64,000 nt of DNA, taken from assembly GCA_910578185.1 (NCBI GenBank), contig CAJTPN010000004.1, positions 150,197 to 214,196 of the forward strand. The letters are read 5' to 3'. The translations under genes and the position numbers were made by a program. This document shows, one piece after another, positions 36,583 through 44,026 of the stretch (the stretch's first letter is position 1; each line of letters opens with the position of its first letter). Source of the stretch: an uncultured Acetatifactor sp. GTDB lineage: Bacteria; Bacillota; Clostridia; Lachnospirales; Lachnospiraceae. The notes under the pieces were generated by a model. That model had not been told where the DNA came from, did no database searches, and worked only from the letters and a program-made list of their open reading frames with translations.

Positions 36583-37980
36583 CTACATGAGGGTAAATGA
36601 AAGCAGACTGACATTTCCCCCACCCCGATAGGTCAGATACAGAGCCTGCTTTCCATCCGGTATCTGTACCGGGGCCGCATATTCCTCCCATACGTTGGCA
36701 GATTTTACCTGAATCTGTGCCAGAATCTCCCCGTCCCAAGAGGTGCGCACCTCAAAACACCCGTGGGCATATCCCCGGACCTTAATTCTGATTTCCTTTA
36801 CCTCATGGCAGTCAAAATACTTGAACCCTGCCGTGGCGGAATCCTGTATATTTCCTATGTACCCGGGTTCTTCGTCTCCATCCCTTCCGTCCTGCATGAT
36901 TTTGGGGAAACGGTTGTCACCCACATATACAGATGGAATATCCCGGAATAAATTGCAGGCAATATAAGCCGGGTATTCTCCCCGCCCCTCCAGAGGTTTC
37001 CCGTTGAGTCCGCAGGAAGTCAGCTCTGCCTGCGCAAAGCTCCCGTCCTCCAATTGTTCCAGCTTCTCCGCGCAGCCCTGACGACTGTACCATGTGCCAT
37101 TGGTGTGGCGATGATAGAAAATATACCACTCCCCTTCTATTTTCACAATGCTTCCATGGTTATTGGCCCCATACGCCATGGGCAAGTCCGCAGGCTTGTA
37201 AGTATCAATATGAAGATCACAGTTGCTCACCAGCACTCCGCCGTATACAAAGTCCCGGGTAGGATTTTTACTAGTGGCATAACAGAGCTCATGCATGACA
37301 ACGGAAGAATACACAAAATAATAAGTGTCCCCGCTTTTTCGGATGGAAGACGCTTCAAAAAACTCATGTCCCTCAAACCCTGTCCCCTTTCCATATTCAC
37401 ATCCGGGAACTATGAATACAGGCGCCTCTTCTATGGTGAGCATATCCGGCCCAAGCACCGTAGCCATGGCCCCACTCCTGCTTTTGTCCCCTCTTTTGCA
37501 GAAACCTGTATAGAGATAAGTTCTATTTCCCTCCGTCAATACACCGGGATCAAACTGAGGCTGATCCTCCTCCCGCTCTCCCAGTCTGACGCCGTCCTGA
37601 TAATGAACATACCCATAAAATTCATACCTTCCCCCGGGAGTATCGCATACCGCCACCGACACAATGGAAACATGATCCAGCACATAGTAAAGATAGTACC
37701 TGCCGTCCGGCCCCTGTGTCACATCCGGCGCATAAAGACACATTTTGCCTTCTTTGTTAAGCGGGTCCTCATCCTTGGGGTAAATCACCCCTTCATATCT
37801 CCAATTCCCCAGATCATTTACCGGAGCGGACCAACATACATAATCCCCCATACAGAATACATACCCGTTGTAGAAGTCATGGGAACCATAGATATAAACC
37901 CTGTCGTCAAACACATACGGCTCCCCGTCAGGTATATACTCCCATGAGGGCAAATACGGATTCAACGCCTGTTTTTTCAT
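36583..37980 (-). CDS. Glycoside hydrolase family 43-like enzyme
   Basis: Five-bladed beta-propeller glycosidase resembling GH43 arabinofuranosidases/xylosidases, probably intracellular because no signal peptide is present. Blade signatures include NPYLPSWEYIPDGEPYVF with VYIYGSHD (catalytic base Asp region), LYAPDVTQGPDGRYYLYY (pKa-modulating Asp) and GHEFFEASSIRKSG (general acid Glu). A C-terminal beta-sandwich of about 110 residues (FKYFDCHEVKEI, ending VSLLSFTLM) resembles a CBM6-type domain. The start at 37980 (465 residues) has an AAGGAGG site. Expected products are free pentoses, which agrees with a xylulokinase gene elsewhere in the window, although the two are far apart. The exact linkage cannot be read. 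Confidence 0.85.
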   Translation of the reverse strand: MKKQALNPYLPSWEYIPDGEPYVFDDRVYIYGSHDFYNGYVFCMGDYVCWSAPVNDLGNWRYEGVIYPKDEDPLNKEGKMCLYAPDVTQGPDGRYYLYYVLDHVSIVSVAVCDTPGGRYEFYGYVHYQDGVRLGEREEDQPQFDPGVLTEGNRTYLYTGFCKRGDKSRSGAMATVLGPDMLTIEEAPVFIVPGCEYGKGTGFEGHEFFEASSIRKSGDTYYFVYSSVVMHELCYATSKNPTRDFVYGGVLVSNCDLHIDTYKPADLPMAYGANNHGSIVKIEGEWYIFYHRHTNGTWYSRQGCAEKLEQLEDGSFAQAELTSCGLNGKPLEGRGEYPAYIACNLFRDIPSVYVGDNRFPKIMQDGRDGDEEPGYIGNIQDSATAGFKYFDCHEVKEIRIKVRGYAHGCFEVRTSWDGEILAQIQVKSANVWEEYAAPVQIPDGKQALYLTYRGGGNVSLLSFTLM

Positions 37981-38009
37981 ACTTACCTCCTTGAATTCTT
38001 CACACAATC

Positions 38010-38249
38010 TCATAAGCCAAGCTGCTGACTCTCTATCGCTTTAATTCTTCTGACGCCTGCCGAAGACGCTTCCTCCTTTATGATTCTGAAAGCTCCCAGT
38101 TCTCTGGTGTTTGCCGCATGTGAACCGCCACAGATTTCTTTGGAATAACCCTCAATCGTATATGCCTTCACCTTCTCGCCGTACTTTTCGGCAAAGACAC
38201 CAACCGCCCCCTGCTTATAAGCCTCCCTTCCAGTCGCTGCGCTACGGCA
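38010..38249 (-). pseudogene. Remnant of an alanyl-tRNA synthetase/AlaX editing domain
   Basis: I translated this stretch directly: an open frame of about 79 codons with no start codon reads [20 protein letters not shown], then [19 protein letters not shown], then [14 protein letters not shown] before a TGA at 38010. These match the end of the AlaRS editing domain, including the CGG-x-H metal site (CGGTH in AlaRS). The N-terminal part of the domain is absent; an in-frame TAG lies upstream at 38250. No ribosome site or start is evident, so it is best read as a decayed fragment. It fills most of the gap between the 3-methyladenine glycosylase gene and the GH43 gene, and the GH43 leader lies right behind it. 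Confidence 0.8.
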
Positions 38250-38279
38250 CTAAAGGGTGACGATTCCCCGGCGCTCTTT

Positions 38280-38957
38280 TTATACGCCGGTGATATAGAA
38301 GCGCCAGAGATAGTCCGCCGCTTCCTCTGCATAGTCGATGCCAATCCGCTTCCCGGCCAGAATTCGTTTCGGGCTAACCCTAAGTCCCTCTGTCACATAA
38401 AAAGTTTTGCTCTCCACCATATCCACATCGTTATCCGCCCTGGTAATCCCCATGGCAATGCACATCTTACCCGGTCCGTCCGACAGATGTTTTTTAACGG
38501 ATCCAGGACAGAAATCCGGCGTACATGACAACTTTCCTTTTTTCTCCTGTTTCCGATTCCACTCCGCAAGCCGCAGGGCAAGCATACGTTCCCTTGATTC
38601 CTGATCTGCAGGCACCACGCTTCGAAGCAAAACCGCCTGGGGAATCCCCTCAGTCATTGCCGCTATATTCATGCAGCTGTACATACCGTAAATCAAATAT
38701 ACATATGATGTGCCTCCCATATGATACATGGGTTCCGTCCGATCAGTCCGTTTCCCTCCGTAGGTGTGGGAACCTTTGTCCGTCTCCCCCATATAGCTCT
38801 CCACCTCCGTGATTATCCCACGCACAGTTCCCAATGCCGTTTCATGCACCAGAATTTTTCCCAAAAGCGCCTTTGCCACAGTGATCCCATCCCTTGTAAA
38901 AAAGCTCCTTGGAAGCTTTCCGCCCGTACCTACTCCGCCATCTGTTCCTATCCCCAT
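38280..38957 (-). CDS. DNA-3-methyladenine glycosylase (AAG/Mpg family)
   Basis: Base-excision repair enzyme that removes alkylated purines such as 3-methyladenine and hypoxanthine. Family features of the AAG fold are clear: RSFFTRDGITVAKALLGK, the catalytic-Glu segment IITEVESYMGETDKGSH, then TYGGKRTDRTEPMY, YVYLIYGMYSCMNI and SDGPGKMCIAMGI, plus the closing RIGIDYAEEAADYLWRFY. The 225-residue length is normal, after a glycine-rich N-terminal stretch of about 13 residues. An AAGGAG site precedes the ATG at 38957. It lies between the AlaRS-like remnant and the discoidin-like gene; no adaptive-response regulator is nearby. Confidence 0.94.
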   Translation of the reverse strand: MGIGTDGGVGTGGKLPRSFFTRDGITVAKALLGKILVHETALGTVRGIITEVESYMGETDKGSHTYGGKRTDRTEPMYHMGGTSYVYLIYGMYSCMNIAAMTEGIPQAVLLRSVVPADQESRERMLALRLAEWNRKQEKKGKLSCTPDFCPGSVKKHLSDGPGKMCIAMGITRADNDVDMVESKTFYVTEGLRVSPKRILAGKRIGIDYAEEAADYLWRFYITGV

Positions 38958-39038
38958 CTATCTTACTCCTTCCGATAAGTTCGGAGTTCTCCCGTCCCCC
39001 TACGTACGCCTCCAACAAATCGAGGCATCTCAATTCCC

Positions 39039-39833
39039 TTATACCGGCCTGTCTCTGCCATATACCTCTATCTGGCTCAAGGCAGGGAAGGGTGAAGGAT
39101 CATCTGACTTAATCAGATCACACAATTCAAGCCATTCGATCTTTTTTTCCGGAAACGCCAGTACCTGCGCCCTTGTTGATTTTTCCAGCGAAAACTCCTT
39201 AATGCTTCCGTCGGAAAACTTCACAGTCGCCCTCACCCACCAATTATCATGCGGAAAATCCGAACGAGTATACAGCACCACCTTATCCGCGATAACCTCC
39301 CTGCCAAAAGCAATCTTCAAAGCCGCGTCGTCCTGTTGGTTAATTCCCCATGACTGATAGGGCCAGGAGCCATGAGACAGATTTGCCCGCACACCGTCTA
39401 TGGCATTTCTCGCCGCAAAGGTCGCCTCTCCTCTGGTCTCCACATTGGCGGTCGCATGAGGAAAACAGGGAACGTCAAAACGCTGGTCCGCAGGATTTAA
39501 CGCCAGATTGCGGTAAGATGCTACCTCCTCCCTTCCTGCCAATTCCGCATAAATATAATGCCTGTCCCCTGAAAATACCTTTGGAGAATAACTTCTGCGC
39601 TGTTCTCCAAAAGGGATATAATAAGACACATCACCTGTTAAATACACAAATGCGGCTCCCAGCCCATCGTCCACCTGCCACTTCAGATAAACCTGCTTTT
39701 CCGAAATCTTCAGATCAATCCGGTCTCCTTCCTGATATGTATGCTTGCATACCAGATCAACAAAGTCTTCTCCCTTCGCCTGACAGACAACATTACCCTC
39801 CTTGTCGATTACCTGTAATGAAATAATCGCCAT
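39039..39833 (-). CDS. Discoidin/CBM32-like carbohydrate-associated protein
   Basis: A 264-residue soluble protein with no signal peptide. The N-terminal half (about 1-105) is an unfamiliar beta-rich region. The C-terminal half (about 105-262) resembles an F5/8 type C (discoidin, CBM32-like) domain: RNLALNP, a run ending AARNAIDGVRANLSHG, PYQSWGINQQDDAALKIAFG, VLYTRSDFPHDNWW, VKFSDGS and the closing ALSQIEVYG. Such domains bind sugars, but the protein has no catalytic module and seems cytosolic, so its partner is unknown. A GAATAGGAGG ribosome site precedes the ATG. The GH43 gene lies about 2 kb away, which weakly supports a glycan link. Confidence 0.65.
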   Translation of the reverse strand: MAIISLQVIDKEGNVVCQAKGEDFVDLVCKHTYQEGDRIDLKISEKQVYLKWQVDDGLGAAFVYLTGDVSYYIPFGEQRRSYSPKVFSGDRHYIYAELAGREEVASYRNLALNPADQRFDVPCFPHATANVETRGEATFAARNAIDGVRANLSHGSWPYQSWGINQQDDAALKIAFGREVIADKVVLYTRSDFPHDNWWVRATVKFSDGSIKEFSLEKSTRAQVLAFPEKKIEWLELCDLIKSDDPSPFPALSQIEVYGRDRPV

Positions 39834-39947
39834 ACCAACACTTCCTCCTATTCAATTATCGCCTGCGACAATTTGCTGTTACGAATATTCGAACATATGC
39901 CTCCTGACATTTCTTAGCCGGATTACTTTCTGCTCCGCATCTATGCT

Positions 39948-40192
39948 TTAACTTCTTTCAATTCTATCTCCATAAGGCAGAGCTTTAATATACTTTTCCA
40001 TGTAATCAAAATCCGTTTTCCCGTCTTCTGCACTTGGCAGTTTAATTATGGTATCCTTCATTTTCTCCAATGTCCATTTCCTGCCATAACCAAAACGATA
40101 TTGATTCGCCTTGATAACCGTGATCAAAAACATCGCCACATATTGATTCATGCACCAGAAATCTTTCGCATTTAATATATTGACATCATCTG
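39948..40192 (-). pseudogene. C-terminal remnant of a type I restriction specificity-like protein
   Basis: The frame reads DDVNILNAKDFWCMNQYVAM, then KANQYRFGYGRKWTLEKMKD, then IKLPSAEDGKTDFDYMEKYI before a TAA at 39948. The YGRKW...MK.T.IKLP...G..D...ME.YI pattern is typical of the last part of a target-recognition domain in type I or type IIG restriction specificity subunits (HsdS-like). Only about 80 residues remain and the frame continues upstream inside the 3' end of the GNAT gene, so the internal ATG at 40151 is not a true start. No hsdM or hsdR is present, so this is a remnant of a lost restriction-modification locus. Confidence 0.65.
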
Positions 40193-40747
40193 AGGCCCAA
40201 AACGGCTCCGCAGCCTCATATAAACAAGCTCCTGAAATCCGGCCACTCGAGATTTAAAGCCTTTGGGATTTCTGCCAAACTCTACAAAACCGGCCTTTTT
40301 ATACATGGATATCGCTCTTTTGTTTTCCCCAACCACATTGAGCTCAAGTTGTTCATAGCCCGCATTTCTTGCACATTCAATACAGGCTTTCATCAATGCG
40401 CTGCCGATTCCCAATCCCCAAAACTCCCTGGCCACGCTGATGCCAAATTCGGCACGATGCCGCACTTTGTATTTCGTGCCCATCGCTTCGATTCCCGCAG
40501 TTCCTACAATTCTATTTTCTACCTCGGCAATGATTTCAATTTCATTCCTGCTCTCGGACTTTTTCTTTAAAAATCCGCTTTCCTTCTCAGGGTCAAAGCT
40601 GTTCTCCTCCGGATAGGAAAGCAAATAGTCCGTTTGAGAGTGGGTCAGATTGAAGTTTTCCAATACAGCCTGTCCATCCTCTTCGCAGCCATTTCTCAAA
40701 CAGCATTCCCTGTTATCCTTTAACAAAACTATTTTATAATATTTCAA
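40172..40747 (-). CDS. GNAT-family N-acetyltransferase
   Basis: Acetyl-CoA-dependent N-acetyltransferase of unknown substrate. The core motif A is EFGISVAREFWGLGIGSALM (acetyl-CoA pyrophosphate loop), followed by LELNVVGENKRAISMYKKAGF, the classic C-terminal GNAT block, and a closing strand ELVYMRLRS. At 191 residues it is slightly long: the last about 10 residues (RFGPQMMSIY) follow the natural end of the fold and overlap the restriction-subunit-like remnant in another frame, so they may be junction sequence. The N-terminal half is acidic and hydrophilic. An AGGAGA site lies upstream of the start. The region is AT-richer than its surroundings. Confidence 0.85.
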   Translation of the reverse strand: MKYYKIVLLKDNRECCLRNGCEEDGQAVLENFNLTHSQTDYLLSYPEENSFDPEKESGFLKKKSESRNEIEIIAEVENRIVGTAGIEAMGTKYKVRHRAEFGISVAREFWGLGIGSALMKACIECARNAGYEQLELNVVGENKRAISMYKKAGFVEFGRNPKGFKSRVAGFQELVYMRLRSRFGPQMMSIY

Positions 40748-40837
40748 AATAAATCTCCTACTTTACTGACACGTTTATTTTCTGCCAAATGGCGCAGAAT
40801 GAATTTTCAGCCTGCAAGGCGAAAGCGGGCGGAGCTT

Positions 40838-41188
40838 TCACAGCAGCTTATCTTCCCATTCCTCCTCTTTAAATCCAACCAGAACAAAGTCCTCCCCCAC
40901 TATCAAAGGGCGCTTTACCAGCATACCGTCCGCGGCAAGCAGCGCAAGCTGTTCCTCCTCCGACATTTCCGGCAGCCTGCTCTTAAGCTGCATTTCCTTG
41001 TACAGATTGCCGCTGGTATTGAAAAAACGCTTTAAAGGCAGACCGCTCTTTTTATGCCATTCGGCTAGCTCCTCCTTGCCGGGATTCTGTTCCCTGATCG
41101 GTCTGTCCTCATAGGAAATATTATGTTCCTTCAGCCAGGCCACCGCCTTTTTGCAAGTACTGCATTTTTGATATTGTATTAACTGCAT
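40838..41188 (-). CDS. ArsC/Spx-family thioredoxin-fold protein
   Basis: A 116-residue protein of the arsenate-reductase/Spx superfamily. It opens MQLIQYQKCSTCKKAVAWLK with a CxxC redox pair, followed by the conserved DRPIREQNPGKEELAEW, FNTSGNLYKEMQLKSRL, LLAADGMLVKRPLIV and LVGFKEEEW blocks. The length and RPL(I/V) element fit both YffB-like arsenate reductase relatives and Spx/MgsR RNA-polymerase-binding regulators; the sequence alone does not separate them, and no ars genes are nearby. The start at 41188 has a GGAGGG site and is preferred over the ATG at 41203, which would be inside that site. Confidence 0.85.
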   Translation of the reverse strand: MQLIQYQKCSTCKKAVAWLKEHNISYEDRPIREQNPGKEELAEWHKKSGLPLKRFFNTSGNLYKEMQLKSRLPEMSEEEQLALLAADGMLVKRPLIVGEDFVLVGFKEEEWEDKLL

Positions 41189-41231
41189 TTTACGTCCCTC
41201 CATTTTGTATTGCTTCAGCCGCTCTATTTTT

Positions 41232-41342
41232 TTACCATAATATTATAAACTCCTCTTCGGAAAAGAGTTTTTGCATTTTTTCGGTGTCGTTTAGCCCCTT
41301 TTTAGGCTCCCTTGGGAACATGTCCCAAAACTTATCCTGCAT
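41232..41342 (-). CDS. Putative 36-residue small protein
   Basis: Translated directly: the frame opens MQDKFWDMFPREPKKGL and ends KMQKLFSEEEFIILW before a TAA at 41232. It starts 5 bases after the TGA of the 41347 gene, and the GGGGAG of that gene's last codons provides a well-placed ribosome site, so translational coupling is plausible. The composition is charged and amphipathic without a membrane segment. I do not recognise it. The terminator-like hairpin on plus near 41262 overlaps it, which is the main reason for doubt. Confidence 0.5.
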   Translation of the reverse strand: MQDKFWDMFPREPKKGLNDTEKMQKLFSEEEFIILW

Positions 41343-41346
41343 ATCA

Positions 41347-42480
41347 TCACTCCCCAACCACCGCTCTCATATCCACGATCTTCCACTGGCCGCCAAAATC
41401 GGCATAGTAATAGGTATCGTTGGTGATAACCGTGCGGACTTCCCCCGTCTTCGTGAGCACCATAGTCTTCTCAAAATATACATTGCAGGAAAACAGTGTG
41501 TCGCTGTACCAGACAAAATCACTGACCTTTTGCCCTGCAAATGAGGGCTCCCTGTGATCGCTGTACATCCACATATCATGTCTTCTGTAATTTTCCGCCA
41601 ATTCCAAAAATTCGGACCCCTCCGGAAACATATATTTGATGGGTTCCACGCTTTGATTGCTTCCCGGAAGATCTTTGGAGAAAAAGTTGGAATAGTTTAC
41701 GGCATTCTCCAGAGCGGCTTGCGCCAGCTCCTCCGCCTCCCCTTCGATGGGCGTTTCCGGGAAACCGTCATATTCTGCCAGATTGCCCTCCAGGGTATAC
41801 GCCAGCTCCTGTCCAAGATTGTTATATATTCTGATCTTTGGCTTCTCCATCAGCCCTGTCACCTTATACTCCACCACCTTGGGGACTGCCGTATATGCCG
41901 AAGCGTATTTTAGTTCTTCCAGTTCCCACTCGTTACCAGTCAGATATTTTGCAGGATCTGCCTCTTTGTCATTGATCTCCACCGTGCAGTTATCCGGAAC
42001 ACGGATCAGGATTTCCTGTGAGCTGATCTCCAAAACCGGTGAAACTTCGGCAATCTCCCACTCCTGCACGGTCAATATAAACATCAATGGTTCCGATGCG
42101 GTTTCCTTTAATTTCACCGACGCAACTTTTTTGTTGTCGGCATAAAGGTTATAGATCGGATTCTGTGCGTCATAACTGTCGGCGGATTTTTCAACCTGTA
42201 TTTCTTTGCCGGAAAGAAAGGAAAGATAATCCTGCTTTACCAGATCCGCCTGTTCAAATTCATTCTCCGTATGGGGAAAAGATAAATACATTTCCACATT
42301 TCCTTCTTCCAGCTCCCGCGCCAGCATTTCTACTGTGTGCTCCGGCTGCGCCGCCTCATACGTCAGCAGGCTCTCCTGAACATACCGCAGCACATAAGCC
42401 CAAAAAGATATCAGCACAAGCAGAAACACCAGATAACCCACCAGAAAAAACGGAAACTTTCTCTTTTTGTATCCAGCCAT
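41347..42480 (-). CDS. Membrane-anchored extracytoplasmic protein of unknown function
   Basis: A 377-residue protein I do not recognise. A lysine/arginine cap (GYKKRKFPFF) and one strong N-terminal membrane helix (about 12-33, FLVGYLVFLLVLISFWAYVL) are followed by a hydrophilic, beta-rich domain of about 340 residues that should lie outside the cell. The domain has no cysteine pair except one isolated Cys, and its end (TYYYADFGGQWKIVDMRAVVG) has the look of an NTF2/DUF-type beta strand pair. It is directly downstream of the phosphodiester-glycosidase-domain gene, which has the same single-helix anchor, so the two may act together at the surface. The ATG at 42480 has a GGAGAT site. Confidence 0.6.
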   Translation of the reverse strand: MAGYKKRKFPFFLVGYLVFLLVLISFWAYVLRYVQESLLTYEAAQPEHTVEMLARELEEGNVEMYLSFPHTENEFEQADLVKQDYLSFLSGKEIQVEKSADSYDAQNPIYNLYADNKKVASVKLKETASEPLMFILTVQEWEIAEVSPVLEISSQEILIRVPDNCTVEINDKEADPAKYLTGNEWELEELKYASAYTAVPKVVEYKVTGLMEKPKIRIYNNLGQELAYTLEGNLAEYDGFPETPIEGEAEELAQAALENAVNYSNFFSKDLPGSNQSVEPIKYMFPEGSEFLELAENYRRHDMWMYSDHREPSFAGQKVSDFVWYSDTLFSCNVYFEKTMVLTKTGEVRTVITNDTYYYADFGGQWKIVDMRAVVGE

Positions 42481-42646
42481 CACAAATATCTCCTATTCCT
42501 ACTCCGTATCCGTTCGCCCCTGCTCCCCGGCCTGCCGAACGTAATACGCTCTCTTTCCGGACAGATCTCATCCCACGAGAAACAAATCCGGATTTCTTCA
42601 CACCCCCGATAATTTCTGAAACCGCCGTAGTACTTCCAGCTTCTTG

Positions 42647-43753
42647 TCAGCTTTTTTTCTCCACCACAAACGCTGTTGGCAGTCTCCAGGAAGAAGTGGC
42701 CTGATACAGGGTCACGCTGGACATTTCATATACGCCGTCGTAATACATGGAAGAGGAGCTGCCGCCGTCCAGATTTGCCGCGTTCACCGCACCGTATTCC
42801 TGCATGATGGAAATCAGATCCCTGGCGGTAGCGCCCAGGTGACCGCCCGCTCCCCGTCCGTCCGTCACCAGCAAAAGTACCGTACCGTCGGCCTTCTGAC
42901 CGATGACCGTCCTTGGATTGGCTCCGCTGCCGCTGCCGCTTAATTCCGTAGCGGTACCGTTGATGATAAGCTTTGTAAAGTGGTTGTCGTCGCCGTCGTC
43001 GATATCCTTAAAACTGACGGCATCCCGAATATGGTTATCCGCCACAAGCGTTTCCACCTGACCGGCGGAAAGGCCTCCGATATCCGATATAATCAGGATA
43101 TTGTCCTCATTAAATCCGATCATCACATCCCCCGCTTGGGGCACATTGTATTGAATCTGGCCGTTGCACACCACAAGTCCCTTTGGTTTCCCTCCCCAGT
43201 TGCCGGTGGAATGATATTCTCCCCCATTGATTCCTCCCAGGCAGTCCTCCTGCTGTACAAGCTGTTCCAGAGTCAATCCCTTTTTGCCGTCCGGATCCTC
43301 CGACCAGGGATAAATGGTGGCAAGCCGTACTCGGGAAGGGTCTCTTACAATCATCAGCTTGGCAAAAAAAGAATGTCCCGATATCTCCACAATCTCCACA
43401 TCTGCCAGTTCCGTCTTCTCTTCCTCTCCGCTCTGCGCAGGTCCTGTCACAGGAATGGCAATCAGGTTCGGATCCACTTCTTCTTCGTTGTGAACCATAC
43501 CGTTACGTCCGGTGATTGCCAGAATTTCCTCCTCATTGAAATACCATGATGCAAGAAATTTCATCTGTCCTGTCTCCAGGATAGTGGACACAAACAAATC
43601 TCTTGCCGCAGGGCTGGGACCGTGGCAGATCAGCCACAGTGCGGTATATGCGCCCACAAACGTAACCCCCAAGAAAGTCAACACCACCAGTAGAAATCTT
43701 CCAAGGTATTTCAATCCCTTATGTATCCCTTTTTCCTTACTTTGTTTCATCAT
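42647..43753 (-). CDS. Membrane-anchored phosphodiester glycosidase-domain protein (NAGPA-like)
   Basis: A 368-residue protein with one N-terminal helix (FLLVVLTFLGVTFVGAYTAL) and an external domain of the phosphodiester alpha-GlcNAcase (PF09992-like) family, known in proteins linked to exopolysaccharide. Signature stretches are GGINGGEYHSTGNWGGKPKG, NPRTVIGQKADG, VTDGRGAGGHLGATARDL and NLDGGSSSSMYYDG, holding the conserved Asp and Asn residues. The start is ambiguous: ATGs at 43753 and 43750 sit behind an AAAGG site, while the ATG at 43798 has no good site. The likely role is trimming phosphodiester-linked sugars in the envelope glycan; the substrate is not known. It is first in a two- or three-gene unit. 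Confidence 0.82.
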   Translation of the reverse strand: MMKQSKEKGIHKGLKYLGRFLLVVLTFLGVTFVGAYTALWLICHGPSPAARDLFVSTILETGQMKFLASWYFNEEEILAITGRNGMVHNEEEVDPNLIAIPVTGPAQSGEEEKTELADVEIVEISGHSFFAKLMIVRDPSRVRLATIYPWSEDPDGKKGLTLEQLVQQEDCLGGINGGEYHSTGNWGGKPKGLVVCNGQIQYNVPQAGDVMIGFNEDNILIISDIGGLSAGQVETLVADNHIRDAVSFKDIDDGDDNHFTKLIINGTATELSGSGSGANPRTVIGQKADGTVLLLVTDGRGAGGHLGATARDLISIMQEYGAVNAANLDGGSSSSMYYDGVYEMSSVTLYQATSSWRLPTAFVVEKKS

Positions 43754-43863
43754 ACTTTCCGTACCTTTCCGCAGCCTGCGTAACTTCCTGTCATGCAAGA
43801 CAAGGCGTCCTGCCTTGCAAAAAGCGTATGCCGTTTAAATGATATGACCACAGGCCCAAGGAC

Positions 43864-43892
43864 ATTATAAAATGTGTGGCGCCAGAAGTCAA
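43864..43892 (-). promoter_or_regulatory. Promoter of the NAGPA-like gene
   Basis: On the minus strand TTGACT (43887-43892) and a perfect TATAAT (43864-43869) are separated by 17 bases, about 110 bases before the start codon. A short hairpin (CAAGGC/GCCTTG, near 43805) lies in the leader. Confidence 0.75.
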
Positions 43893-43899
43893 CTGCCAC

Positions 43900-43938
43900 A
43901 AAAAAGGCGGGAAACAGACATGGTCGTCCATTTCCCGC
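43900..43938 (-). terminator. Rho-independent terminator of the metal ATPase operon
   Basis: GCGGGAAA (43907-43914) pairs with TTTCCCGC (43931-43938), extended by an inner pairing, and on the minus strand the stem is followed by CTTTTTTG. It lies about 90 bases after the stop of the P-type ATPase gene and just before the next promoter. Confidence 0.85.
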
Positions 43939-44026
43939 TAACACTCATATCCTGCTGCCGGGTACCCGCTTTGCCGCTATGGATTTCCCACAGTCAAGGC
44001 ATGCGCTTCTCCCTGATTCTGCCTCT

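Noticed and set aside
39948..40151. Independent 67-residue gene starting at the ATG at 40151
   Set aside because: The homologous frame continues upstream of this ATG into the GNAT gene and the sequence is an internal-to-terminal part of a larger restriction protein.
41255..41290. Plus-strand terminator-like hairpin with T-run near 41262
   Set aside because: No plus-strand gene ends here, and on the minus strand it lies inside the small-protein frame without a U-tract.
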